Of a stretch of DNA of 46,082 bases, positions 9,265 to 17,838 are shown piece by piece. Positions within the stretch are counted from its first letter, which is position 1, and the number at the start of each line of letters is the position of its first letter. The notes under the pieces are model-generated. The model made no database searches and was not told the origin of the DNA. It saw only the letters and a program-made list of their open reading frames with translations. The DNA is from CAYSDL01 sp964429875 (GTDB lineage Bacteria; Fidelibacterota; Marinisomatia; SCGC-AAA003-L08; D37C17), in the NCBI GenBank assembly GCA_964429875.1, contig CAYSDL010000008.1, positions 1 through 46,082 of the forward strand, read 5' to 3'. The position numbers were made by a program, and so were the translations under genes.

Positions 9265-10023
9265 GTGAATTTTATAGATACTCATTGTCATATTTACTAT
9301 GATAAATTCAATCATGATATTGAAGAAGTTATAAATAGAGCTAAAGAAAACAATGTATCTAAAATTATATGTGTAGGAGTAGATATTGAAAGCTCGATAC
9401 AATCCTTAGAACTTACAGAAAAATATGATATGATTTATGCCACTGCAGGCTACCACCCTCATGAAGCAAAAGATGCGTCGAGTTCCTACCTTAAAGAACT
9501 AGAAAAAATATTATCATATGATAAGGTCATTGCACTTGGTGAAATCGGATTAGATTTTCATTATAATCATAGTGATAAAAAAACACAAATAAAAAAATTT
9601 AAAGAACAACTAGAATTAGCTAAATCCTTAGGTGTCCCAACAATTGTTCATTGCAGAAACTCTGATAATGATTTAATGAATTGCTTAAAAGAAACAAAAT
9701 CTACTAATGGCGTAGTTCACTGCTTTGCAAGCGACATCAATTTTGCTAATAAGCTTTTTGAAATTGGATATTATATATCATTTACAGGTTTAATTACTTT
9801 TTCAAAAGAATTAATAAATGTCGTTAAAGAAGTTCCTTTAGATAAATTTATGCTTGAGACAGATTCACCTTATCTTACACCTATTCCTCATCGAGGGAAA
9901 AGAAATGAACCTTATATGGTGAAATATGTTGCAGAAAGTATCGCTAAAATTAGAAATATAGATCTTAATATTGTAGCAGAGAACACAACAAAAACAGCTA
10001 TTGAATTCTTCAACTTTAAATAA
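9265..10023 (+). CDS. tatD: TatD family metal-dependent DNase
   Basis: 252 residues, the usual TatD length. Amidohydrolase-like TIM-barrel motifs are intact: FIDTHCHI (metal ligands HxH, residues 3-10), ALGEIGLDFHY (Glu ligand, about 92), VHCRNSD (about 130), VVHCFAS (about 150) and LETDSPYL (about 205). TatD proteins are 3'-5' exonucleases linked to DNA repair and RNA quality control. The start is GTG at 9265, two bases after metG ends. The 3' end overlaps rsmA by 23 bases. Confidence 0.92.
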   Translation: MNFIDTHCHIYYDKFNHDIEEVINRAKENNVSKIICVGVDIESSIQSLELTEKYDMIYATAGYHPHEAKDASSSYLKELEKILSYDKVIALGEIGLDFHYNHSDKKTQIKKFKEQLELAKSLGVPTIVHCRNSDNDLMNCLKETKSTNGVVHCFASDINFANKLFEIGYYISFTGLITFSKELINVVKEVPLDKFMLETDSPYLTPIPHRGKRNEPYMVKYVAESIAKIRNIDLNIVAENTTKTAIEFFNFK

Positions 10024-10762
10024 AAAAAATATACCTATAAGAAAAAAATGGGGACAAAACTTTCTTATTGATGATAATGTAATTAAAAAAATAATTAGAC
10101 TCATTAAACCTGAGCCACGAGATACAATAATTGAAATTGGGCCAGGGAAAGGAGCTCTTACATTAAATCTTTCAAATTATGTTAAGAAAATTTATGGTAT
10201 AGAGATTGATCCATTATTATTTAACTATTTAGATGAAAAAAAAATAAAAAATTTATATTTAATAAATGAGGATATATTAAAATGGAATACTTGCGAATTT
10301 AACTACAATAAAGTTGTAGGAAATATACCTTACAATATATCAAGCCAAATAATTATTAAATTTATAAAAATTGAATCCTGGGATAGCATGGTTTTGATGA
10401 TGCAAAAAGAACTTGCAGAACGAATTATAAGTAATCATGGACGAAAATGCTATGGAAGAATCAGCGTTATGGTACAAACTTATTGTGATATTAAGCATGA
10501 ATTTAATATATCAAAAAATGTATTTATACCAAAGCCAAAAGTAGATTCATCAATTTTATCCTTTAAAAGAAAGGCAACAGATATCAACTTCGATGATTTT
10601 TCTACCCTTATAAAAGAATCTTTTAAACATAGAAGAAAAAAACTAAAAAACAATCTGAAAAATATATTTGGAAATATTAATCTAGGTAATTTTTCTAATC
10701 TTAGGGCAGAAGAGTTATCAATTGAAAATTTCCATGAATTATATAAAAAAATATATATTTGA
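10001..10762 (+). CDS. rsmA: 16S rRNA dimethyladenosine transferase (RsmA/KsgA)
   Basis: Dimethylates the two adjacent adenines in the 3' terminal hairpin of 16S rRNA, a late 30S checkpoint. 253 residues. Diagnostic motifs: KWGQNFL near the start, the SAM loop IIEIGPGKGALT (about 44-55), an acidic GIEID (about 66), and catalytic NIPYNIS (about 108). The only sensible start is TTG 10001, inside tatD; no ATG or GTG occurs before the conserved KKWGQNFL. The 23-base overlap suggests coupled translation. It is followed by a 58-base gap before rpoD. Confidence 0.95.
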   Translation: MNSSTLNKKNIPIRKKWGQNFLIDDNVIKKIIRLIKPEPRDTIIEIGPGKGALTLNLSNYVKKIYGIEIDPLLFNYLDEKKIKNLYLINEDILKWNTCEFNYNKVVGNIPYNISSQIIIKFIKIESWDSMVLMMQKELAERIISNHGRKCYGRISVMVQTYCDIKHEFNISKNVFIPKPKVDSSILSFKRKATDINFDDFSTLIKESFKHRRKKLKNNLKNIFGNINLGNFSNLRAEELSIENFHELYKKIYI

Positions 10763-10820
10763 TCTGTTGATAAATTTTATTAAGATTATAGGCTATATTA
10801 TTACATAATTAAGGAACATA

Positions 10821-11962
10821 ATGCCAAAAGGTAAAAAAGCTTCTAAAGATGAGAAATCTACAGATAAAAAAGCAGTCGCAAAAAAAAACTAGTCCTAAAA
10901 AAGTAGCTGCAAAAAAAACTAGTCCTAAAAAAGCAGTCGCAAAAAAAACTAGTCCTAAAAAAGCAGTCGCAAAAAAAACTAGTCCTAAAAAAACAAAACC
11001 TAAAAAAGAAGCGCTTTTAGAAAGTGAAAAACTTAGTGATTCAATTACAGAAACTGATGAACAATTAATGTCAGAAAAAAAAGATAAACGTAAGGTAATA
11101 AAAAAGAAAAAAAAGACAAAAGTTGAGAAAAATATACAAAAAATTGGTAGTGATGCAAATAGATCACTTAGTAAATATTTACAAGAAATCAGTCGATATG
11201 AGCCACTAACCCCTGATAGAGAAGTTGAACTTGCAATTAGAGTAAGACAAGGAGATAGAAGAGCTTTAAAAGAATTAACAGAAGCAAATTTAAGATTTGT
11301 TGTAAGTGTTGCAAAAGATTATCAAGGTCAAGGGCTTCCACTAACTGATCTAATCAATGAAGGAAATCTTGGACTTATAAAAGCAGCAGAAAGATTTGAT
11401 GAAACCCGTGGTTTTAAATTTATTTCTTATGCAGTATGGTGGATTAGACAATCAGTTTTACAGGCTCTTGCAGAACATTCAAGAATTGTTAGACTGCCAT
11501 TAAATAGAGTTGGGACTATTAGTAAAATTAATAAGGCCTCAGAAAGATTAGAACAAGAATTTGAAAGATCACCCAGAGCAGATGAACTTGCACACCAACT
11601 AACAATGAAAATAATGGAAATTAATGATGCTCAAAGAATTGCGAGGAGGCATCATTCATTAGACACGCCATTTTCAGATGATGAAAAAAATTCTTTATTA
11701 GATGTTTTAGCCGATTCTAATATAGAAAATCCAGATTTAGAACTACATATGAATTCTCTTGAAAAAGAAGTTAGAGATGCTCTTGAAACATTAAAAGATA
11801 GAGAAAAAGATGTAATTAAAATGTATTTTGGAATCGATAGAGAATATGCATTAACTCTAAATGAAATTGGTGAAGAATTTGGCCTAACTAGAGAAAGAGT
11901 AAGGCNNNNNNNNNNTTAGACATAGATCAAGAAGTAAAAAATTAAGATCATACTTAGGATAA
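10821..11962 (+). CDS. rpoD: Primary RNA polymerase sigma factor with Lys-rich SPKK-repeat tail (apparent frameshift and gap)
   Basis: Sigma-70 regions are clear: 1.2 (SLSKYLQEISRYEPLTPDRE), 2 (LRFVVSVAKDYQGQGLPLTD, FISYAVWWIRQ), 3 and 4 (TLKDREKDVI, LTLNEIGEEFGLTRERVR). There is no region 1.1. The N-terminus is instead a Lys/Ala tail with four AKKTSPKK units. The best start is ATG 10821 after AAGGAA (10811-10816), but this frame stops at TAG 10890 because the first repeat has nine A where the other three have eight. Removing one A joins the frames. Without correction, translation could start at ATG 10849. A 10-N gap interrupts region 4.2; beyond it the frame resumes with RHRSRSKKLRSYLG and TAA at 11960-11962. 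Probably co-transcribed with rpsU. Confidence 0.88.
10866..10986 (+). repeat. Four tandem 30-base coding repeats in rpoD (AVAKKTSPKK)
   Basis: Units are 10866-10896 (31 bases), 10897-10926, 10927-10956 and 10957-10986. Units 3 and 4 are identical; unit 2 differs in a few bases (VAAKK instead of AVAKK). Unit 1 has one extra A in its second A-run (10880-10888), which breaks the frame. In-frame unit size points to expansion by replication slippage. Confidence 0.95.
11906..11915. other. Assembly gap (10 N) inside rpoD
   Basis: Ten N replace part of sigma region 4.2. A canonical sequence between RERVR and LRHRSRS would need about 27 bases, so the printed gap is too short and puts the two sides in different frames. 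The stop TAG read at 11917-11919 is therefore an artefact. Confidence 0.9.
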
Positions 11963-11963
11963 A

Positions 11964-11971
11964 AAGGGGGT
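11964..11971 (+). promoter_or_regulatory. Ribosome binding site that fixes the TTG start of rpsU
   Basis: AAGGGGGT lies directly after the rpoD stop and eight bases before TTG 11980. No ATG or GTG is available before the conserved bS21 N-terminus, so this site supports TTG as the start. Confidence 0.7.
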
Positions 11972-11979
11972 AAATACAC

Positions 11980-12168
11980 TTGGTAAGTATAAAAGTTAAA
12001 GATGGTGAACCATTAGAAAAAGCTTTAAGAAGGTTTAAAAAGAAATGGGAAAAAGCAGGCATCTTAAGAGAATTTAGAAGTAGAACCTATTACTTGAAGC
12101 CTAGCGAAAAAAAGAAAATTGAACGCTCTAAAAGATTTAAAAGAGCTAAAATGAGAAATTATTATTAA
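11980..12168 (+). CDS. rpsU: 30S ribosomal protein bS21
   Basis: 62 residues, usual length for bS21. The sequence follows the family: MVSIKVKDGEPLEKALRRFK, then KKWEKAGILREFRSR, and a basic C-terminal tail (KKKIERSKRFKRAKMRNYY). It binds the 30S platform near the anti-Shine-Dalgarno helix. The start is TTG with a good upstream GGGGG site. It lies 17 bases after rpoD and is closed by a hairpin at 12193-12219, so rpoD and rpsU probably form one transcript. This is a relative of the classical rpsU-dnaG-rpoD macromolecular synthesis operon, but in reverse order and without dnaG. Confidence 0.95.
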   Translation: MVSIKVKDGEPLEKALRRFKKKWEKAGILREFRSRTYYLKPSEKKKIERSKRFKRAKMRNYY

Positions 12169-12192
12169 AATCTTACAATTTAACTAATCAAA

Positions 12193-12219
12193 AAAATCCA
12201 ACCATTCCGGTTGGATTTT
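12193..12219 (+). terminator. Intrinsic-type terminator after rpsU
   Basis: Perfect 11-bp inverted repeat, AAAATCCAACC / GGTTGGATTTT, with a five-base loop (ATTCC). The right arm ends in four T, and the left arm is preceded by further A, so it could act in both directions. It sits between rpsU and the ATG of glmM at 12229, so it may end the rpoD-rpsU transcript. Confidence 0.75.
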
Positions 12220-12228
12220 CAATTAAAC

Positions 12229-13560
12229 ATGGAATTAATAAAAAGCATTTCCGGAATAAGAGGAATTGTTGGGGAAACATTGAATACATCAGTAGTTAAT
12301 GCATATGCCAACGTTTTCACACATATACAACCAAGAGGAGATATTCTTTTAGCTAGAGATTCTAGGCCTCATGGAGAAGATCTCTATGAAAATGTTTGTG
12401 ATACTCTAACTCTAATGGGTCGCAATGTTATCAGCTGTGGCATAATACCAACTCCTACAGCTCAGTACATAATAAAAGATAAAAAACTTGCCGGAGGTAT
12501 TGTTATAACAGCCAGTCATAATCCAATTGAATGGAATGGACTTAAATTTTTAGATAACGATGGCTGTTTTTTAAATGCTGAAAGGATGAAAGAACTTCTA
12601 ACTTGGAAACCTGAAACTATTAAAGCTGATAAGGGTAAAGTTATTGATTCTGAAAATGCATTTTTAGATCATATTTCAAATGTATTAAATCTTAATTGCA
12701 TTAATCTTGATAAAATAAAAGCTAAAAAATTTAAAATAGTCGTTGATACTGTTAATGGAGCAGCTTTTGTTGCACTTCCATTACTATTAGATAAATTAAA
12801 CTGCGAAGTAGTTAAAATACATTGTGAAAACACAGGGAGATTTCCAAGAGGGACTGAGCCTATCCCTTCACATCTTGGAGATTTATCAAGAGCTGTACGT
12901 GAAGAAAAAGCAGATATTGGTTTTGCTACTGACCCAGATGCTGACAGGCTTGCAATAATAGATAATACAGGAGTTCCAATTGGAGAAGAGTCCACTCTTA
13001 TCCTTGCTGTTGAATCTTACCTCAAATATTATAAAGATTCAGAAACAATTGTAACCAATCTATCTACTAGCATGGGTGTTGATATAGTTACAAAAAAATA
13101 TAACTCTACTGTAGAAAGATCATCAGTAGGTGAGATTAATGTTGTTGAAAAAATGAAAGAATTTGGATCTAAAATTGGTGGTGAGGGTAATGGTGGTGTT
13201 ATACTTGAGGAGTCTCATTTAGGACGCGACAGCCTTGTTGCATCAGCCTTAGTTTTAAATCATTTAGCACAGTCCAATCTTCCCTTAAATAAAATAATGG
13301 ATGATCTTCCTTGCTTTGTAATGATTAAAGATAAAATGACCCTAGAAAATGATATTAAATTAAATGATATAAAAGATCAATTTAAAAATGAAAATAATAT
13401 TACTTTCATTGAAGATGATGGCCTTAAAATACTTTGGGAAGATAAATGGGTCCATATCAGAAAATCAAATACAGAACCTATTATTAGAATTATCTCTGAA
13501 GCTATAGATAGTATAACTGCTGAGGAATTAATTTATTCTATTAAACAGATTGTAAGTTAA
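12229..13560 (+). CDS. glmM: Phosphoglucosamine mutase (phosphohexomutase family)
   Basis: 443 residues from ATG 12229; an in-frame TTG at 12211 lies within the terminator stem and is unlikely. It probably converts glucosamine-6-P to glucosamine-1-P for UDP-GlcNAc, feeding peptidoglycan and lipid A. The phosphoserine loop is TASHNPIEWNG (about 98), the metal loop DPDADR (about 237), the sugar-binding loop GGEGNGGVI (about 317), and the phosphate loop RKSNTEP near the end. The GEGNGGVI...GRD version matches GlmM of Bacteroidetes and archaea; a phosphomannomutase specificity cannot be excluded. It begins the run after the terminator. Confidence 0.85.
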   Translation: MELIKSISGIRGIVGETLNTSVVNAYANVFTHIQPRGDILLARDSRPHGEDLYENVCDTLTLMGRNVISCGIIPTPTAQYIIKDKKLAGGIVITASHNPIEWNGLKFLDNDGCFLNAERMKELLTWKPETIKADKGKVIDSENAFLDHISNVLNLNCINLDKIKAKKFKIVVDTVNGAAFVALPLLLDKLNCEVVKIHCENTGRFPRGTEPIPSHLGDLSRAVREEKADIGFATDPDADRLAIIDNTGVPIGEESTLILAVESYLKYYKDSETIVTNLSTSMGVDIVTKKYNSTVERSSVGEINVVEKMKEFGSKIGGEGNGGVILEESHLGRDSLVASALVLNHLAQSNLPLNKIMDDLPCFVMIKDKMTLENDIKLNDIKDQFKNENNITFIEDDGLKILWEDKWVHIRKSNTEPIIRIISEAIDSITAEELIYSIKQIVS

Positions 13561-13606
13561 TTTTTTGTTTCCAAACTAAATTATTTTTAAAAAAATTTAA
13601 CACACT

Positions 13607-15001
13607 ATGGAAAATAAAAAACTAAAGCGTGGACATGAAGTTGAACTAGAAATATTAGACCTAGCATTTGGAGGAAAAGGAATTTCTAAAGTTAATGAAC
13701 TTATATTTTTTGTTAAAAATGCAATTCCAAATCAGAAAGTTCTTGCTAAAATCACTAAAATCAAAAAAAAATATGTAGAAGCATATAAGGTTAAAACCTT
13801 GCAAAAATCTAATGATGAGATTGAACCTAAATGCGAGCATTTCAAATATTGTGGTGGATGTACAATCCAGCAAATGAAATATAACAAACAATTATTCCAT
13901 AAAGAAAAACAAGTGTTTGAGATATTTAATAAAATAGGTGGCCTTAGAAATCCTTCAATAAATCCTATTATTGGATGTGATAATGTTTTTTTCTACAGAA
14001 ATAAGATGGAATATACATTTTCTGATAATCCATGGTATGTTGATGATGAATCCTATGATGATATTATAGTAGGACTTCATGTCCCAAAAAGATTTGACAA
14101 AATATTAAACATAAATAATTGTCATATAAATTATGAGAAATTTAATGATATAACTAATATTGTAAAACAAGTCGCAAACAGTGAGAAAATGATTGCTTAT
14201 AATGTTGTTAAACACACAGGGTTTCTTCGTTATCTTGTTATTAGAGTAGGCATTCATACAAATGAGCTTATGGTTAATATTGTAACCTCAGGATTTAATA
14301 AAAAATTAATTAGCAAATTTTCAGAGAAACTATTAGAAAAAAATCCAGACATTACTAGTATTGTTAATACAATTAATGCAGAAAAAAACAATACTGCTAG
14401 AGGCTATACGAAAACCATCCAGGGATCATCATTTATCCATGAAAAAATAGGTCAATATAAATTCAAAATCTCAGCAAATTCTTTCTTCCAAACAAATTCT
14501 TATCAAGTAAAATCATTATATGATTACATAGTAAAAACAGCGGCTTTTAATAAAAATGATGTTGTCTATGATTTATATTGTGGAACGGGAACAATTTCTA
14601 TATTTATATCAAAATTTGTTAAAAAAGTATATGGAATTGAGCTTGTTGAAGAGGCAATTGATGATGCCAAATTTAATGCTAACATGAATAATATCTCAAA
14701 CACACACTTTTATGTAAGTGACCTCAAAGTTTTTTTTAGTAATAGTAATCTAGATATTGAAAAACCTAATACCATTATAATTGATCCACCTAGACCAGGC
14801 TTACATCCGCAGGTGACAAATGATATCATTGATCTTTCTCCAAGTAAGATTGTGTATGTTTCATGCAATCCATCTACACAAGCAAGAGATGTGAGAATTT
14901 TTAATGATAATGGTTTCAATGTTGATGATATACAACCTATTGATATGTTCCCTCATACACCTCATATTGAATGTATAGTAACATTAAAAAAACATATCTA
15001 A
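13607..15001 (+). CDS. rlmD: 23S rRNA (uracil-5-)-methyltransferase, RlmD/RumA family
   Basis: 464 residues. It has an N-terminal TRAM domain (about 5-65), a [4Fe-4S] cluster site CEHFKYCGGC (about 76-85) with a likely fourth Cys in NNCHI (about 168), a SAM-binding loop DLYCGTGT (about 322), the IIDPPRPG motif (about 390), and the catalytic Cys in YVSCNP (about 425). The enzyme makes m5U in 23S rRNA; the exact position (U1939 or U747) cannot be told from sequence alone. A single gene of this kind in many bacteria does both. Confidence 0.88.
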   Translation: MENKKLKRGHEVELEILDLAFGGKGISKVNELIFFVKNAIPNQKVLAKITKIKKKYVEAYKVKTLQKSNDEIEPKCEHFKYCGGCTIQQMKYNKQLFHKEKQVFEIFNKIGGLRNPSINPIIGCDNVFFYRNKMEYTFSDNPWYVDDESYDDIIVGLHVPKRFDKILNINNCHINYEKFNDITNIVKQVANSEKMIAYNVVKHTGFLRYLVIRVGIHTNELMVNIVTSGFNKKLISKFSEKLLEKNPDITSIVNTINAEKNNTARGYTKTIQGSSFIHEKIGQYKFKISANSFFQTNSYQVKSLYDYIVKTAAFNKNDVVYDLYCGTGTISIFISKFVKKVYGIELVEEAIDDAKFNANMNNISNTHFYVSDLKVFFSNSNLDIEKPNTIIIDPPRPGLHPQVTNDIIDLSPSKIVYVSCNPSTQARDVRIFNDNGFNVDDIQPIDMFPHTPHIECIVTLKKHI

Positions 15002-15033
15002 ATTACTTTTCTATTTAACTTAAATTAATAGTC

Positions 15034-15933
15034 ATGAATGCTATAGATATTCAGTCACTTAGAAAAACTTATGATACTGGCCTTGAAGCCTTAAAAGGTA
15101 TTGATCTTGTAATTCCTAAAGGATCTTTTTTTGGATTACTCGGACCAAATGGTGCAGGAAAAACAACTACTATAGGTATTTTAACTGGTCTTATAAATAT
15201 GACTTCTGGAAAAGCTAAAATCTTAAATTTTGATGTTATAAGTGATTATAAAAATGCTAGAAGATCTATTGGGTTATCTCCTCAAGAAATTAATTTAGAT
15301 GTTTTTTTTACAATAAAAAAAATTTTAGAATTTCAAGCTGGATATTATGGAGTACCTTCAAAAATAGCTTTTAAAAAAGTAGATGAAGTATTAAAAAAAT
15401 TAAACATCTATGATAAAAGAAATAATACAGCAAGGCATCTTTCTGGTGGAATGAAAAGAAGAGTTCAAATAGCAAAAGCACTTGTACATGACCCCCCTAT
15501 TTTAATACTTGATGAACCAACAGCAGGAGTAGATATTGAATTAAGACATATGCTTTGGGATTATTTGACATTATTAAATAATGAAGGAAAAACTATTTTA
15601 TTAACTACCCATTACATTGAAGAAGCAGAAAAATTATGTGATCAGGTTGCAATCATCAATAATGGCGAAATTATCAAAAGGGGAGATACTCGATCTATTA
15701 TAAATGAAGTTAGTTTAAGTACTATAGAAATAGAATTAAAACATAAAAAAAATATTATCTTACCAAATGATTATGAATATACAATAAATGATAAGATCCT
15801 AAAGATCCATTCAAAAAAAGCAAGTAAAGATATCGCAAAAATTATTAGCCATGTTGAAAAATATACGAAAATAGAAAATATAAACATTATAAACAGCTCT
15901 CTAGAGGATGCTTTTTTGAAGTTAACCAATTAG
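15034..15933 (+). CDS. yadG: ABC exporter ATPase, YadG-like
   Basis: 299 residues with a complete nucleotide-binding domain: Walker A GPNGAGKTT (about 37-45), Q-loop SPQE (about 86), signature LSGGMKRR (about 139-146), Walker B ILILDEPT (about 157-164), and the switch His in TTHYIEEAE. The C-terminal ~80 residues are a variable domain. It is immediately followed, without a gap, by an ABC-2 permease, so the two form one transporter. The substrate is not known; NodI, drug and polysaccharide exporters look alike. Confidence 0.9.
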   Translation: MNAIDIQSLRKTYDTGLEALKGIDLVIPKGSFFGLLGPNGAGKTTTIGILTGLINMTSGKAKILNFDVISDYKNARRSIGLSPQEINLDVFFTIKKILEFQAGYYGVPSKIAFKKVDEVLKKLNIYDKRNNTARHLSGGMKRRVQIAKALVHDPPILILDEPTAGVDIELRHMLWDYLTLLNNEGKTILLTTHYIEEAEKLCDQVAIINNGEIIKRGDTRSIINEVSLSTIEIELKHKKNIILPNDYEYTINDKILKIHSKKASKDIAKIISHVEKYTKIENINIINSSLEDAFLKLTN

Positions 15934-16692
15934 ATGAATATTGAATTTTTAACATTTTTAAGACGTGAAATTTACCGCTTTGTTGTTCTATATAAACAAA
16001 CAATTATTCCTGCACTAATTTCATCATTACTTTATATTATAGTTTTTGGGACAACTTTAGGTACTAGAATAAGCTCTATTGATGGTGTTCCATATATTAA
16101 TTTTATTGTACCTGGGCTTGCTATGATGTCTGTTATAAATCAGGCATATCAAAATAGTGCTTCAAGTATTATGCAAGGTAAATATTTAAAATTTATAGAA
16201 GATATTCTTATTGCTCCTTTATCTGGATTTGAAATTAGTTTGGGATATATTATTGGAGGAGCACTTAGAGGATTAATTTGTGGATTAGGAATTTTAGTGA
16301 TCTGTCTATTTATGACAGATCTAATTATTGAAAATTTTATACTTACAATTTTTTATTTACTTACAGTATCATGGACATTCTCTGCTTTTGGAGTTATAAT
16401 TGGGGTATATGCCAAATCATGGGATGAAATAGGCAGTTTTACAAATTTTGTATTTATGCCGATGACTTTTTTAGGTGGAGTTTTTTATTCACTAGATATG
16501 CTACCACCATTTTGGAGAAACATTTCATATATAAATCCAATTTATTGGATGATTAGTGGACTTAGATATGCTACCATAGGTCTTGAGGAAAATTCAAATT
16601 TAATTTCACTTGTTTTGTGTTTTGGATTTAGCTGTTTATTTACAGCATTAGCAACATATTTTTTTAAAACAGGATATAAAATAAAATCATAA
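15934..16692 (+). CDS. yadH: ABC-2 type permease, YadH-like
   Basis: 252 residues with about six membrane segments. The sequence closely follows E. coli YadH as I recall it: an N-terminal EIYRF helix, IVFGTTLGTRI, YINFIVPGLAMMSVI, the coupling-helix part FIEDILIAPL, and GGVFYSLDMLPPFWR...NPIYWMISGLRY. It starts on the base after the ATPase stop codon, so expression is coupled. It works in the inner membrane as partner of the preceding ATPase; cargo unknown. Confidence 0.9.
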   Translation: MNIEFLTFLRREIYRFVVLYKQTIIPALISSLLYIIVFGTTLGTRISSIDGVPYINFIVPGLAMMSVINQAYQNSASSIMQGKYLKFIEDILIAPLSGFEISLGYIIGGALRGLICGLGILVICLFMTDLIIENFILTIFYLLTVSWTFSAFGVIIGVYAKSWDEIGSFTNFVFMPMTFLGGVFYSLDMLPPFWRNISYINPIYWMISGLRYATIGLEENSNLISLVLCFGFSCLFTALATYFFKTGYKIKS

Positions 16693-16722
16693 AATATTTT
16701 ATAATTTTTAATAGATTTGAAC

Positions 16723-17838
16723 ATGTTTAGCTATAAAAACATAATTAATAACTTAAAAAACAATAATCTTTTAAAAGTTTTTCTTGGTATATTGATAGTT
16801 TGGATATTAGGTGCAGTCTTGATTTCCATTATAGAACCAGGATCTTTTAGAGATATAAAAAATTCGTTATGGTGGGCAATTGTAACCATGACAACTGTTG
16901 GATATGGAGACATGGCTCCAACAACTGGTCTTGGTAGATTTTTAGCAGTTATTGTTATGATATCTGGAATAATTCTTATTGCAATAACAACTGCTACGAT
17001 ATCATCAAAAGTGATAACAAAAAAAATTATGGAGGGGAAAGGATTGGAAAAAATAAATTTAGTAAATCATATATTGGTTTGTGGGTGGAGTGCAAATATT
17101 GTTAACTTAATTAAAGAACTTACTGATAATAAAGATTCAAAAAATATTCAAATAGTTCTAGTAAATGATCAACCCCAAAATGAAATTGACAATATTCTGT
17201 CTTCTTTCCCATTAATAAAATTTGTTAGGGGTGATTATACATTAGATTCAGTACTGGACAAGGCAAATACATTGGAAGCAAAATATGTATTACTTTTAAA
17301 TGATAATTATTCTAATGAAGATGAAAAAGTCATTTTAGCTACATTAACAATAAAAAAAATATCAAATAAAATAAAAGTAATAGCTCAAATGAATGATAAA
17401 AATAAAATTCCATTTTTAAAAAGAGCAAATGTAGATGTAATCCTTAGTACAGATGATTTCACATCCTTCATGGCTATATCAAATATTGTTGAACCTGGGG
17501 CAGCTCTAACAATAGATACATTAATTGATGTAAGTTCAAATAATTCAATAGCTAGCTGTAATATCCCAAATGATTATATAGGGAAATCATTTGGAGAGTT
17601 TCACGAATATATATTTAGTGATAAAGGAAATATTTGTTTGGGCCTATATAATAATGAAGAAAGTGTTGGAATTTCTGAAATTCTTTCTTCTGATAATTCA
17701 GTATTAGATAAATTTATTGAAAAAAAAATAAAAGAGGCTGGTCATTCACTTAGTGAAAAAAATAAATTAAATGTACTACTAAATCCAGATAAAAATACAA
17801 TTATCCAAAAAGGGCAAGGAGCTTTAATATTAAAATGA
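16723..17838 (+). CDS. Two-TM potassium channel with RCK (TrkA-N/TrkA-C) domains
   Basis: 371 residues from ATG 16723 (TTG 16717 in the same frame is less likely). Two membrane helices (about 18-38 and 72-95) flank a pore loop with the selectivity filter TTVGYGD (about 60). A cytoplasmic RCK domain follows: HILVCGWSANIV (about 112), a Rossmann-like NAD/nucleotide fold, then a weaker C-terminal lobe. It resembles MthK/Kch-type channels gated by ions or nucleotides. The last bases overlap the start of the next gene (ATGA), which encodes a cNMP-binding-like protein; this suggests the two products work together. Confidence 0.9.
   Translation: MFSYKNIINNLKNNNLLKVFLGILIVWILGAVLISIIEPGSFRDIKNSLWWAIVTMTTVGYGDMAPTTGLGRFLAVIVMISGIILIAITTATISSKVITKKIMEGKGLEKINLVNHILVCGWSANIVNLIKELTDNKDSKNIQIVLVNDQPQNEIDNILSSFPLIKFVRGDYTLDSVLDKANTLEAKYVLLLNDNYSNEDEKVILATLTIKKISNKIKVIAQMNDKNKIPFLKRANVDVILSTDDFTSFMAISNIVEPGAALTIDTLIDVSSNNSIASCNIPNDYIGKSFGEFHEYIFSDKGNICLGLYNNEESVGISEILSSDNSVLDKFIEKKIKEAGHSLSEKNKLNVLLNPDKNTIIQKGQGALILK

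Noticed and set aside
10767..10799. TTGATA (10767-10772) and TATATT (10794-10799) as an rpoD promoter
   Set aside because: The spacing is 21 bases, too long for a sigma-70 promoter, and such words are common in this AT-rich sequence.
10866..10986. Regular 30-base repeats as a possible CRISPR array
   Set aside because: The units are contiguous without spacers and code for AVAKKTSPKK within rpoD.
12211..12228. In-frame TTG at 12211 as start of glmM
   Set aside because: It lies in the right arm of the terminator hairpin; ATG 12229 gives the normal N-terminus.
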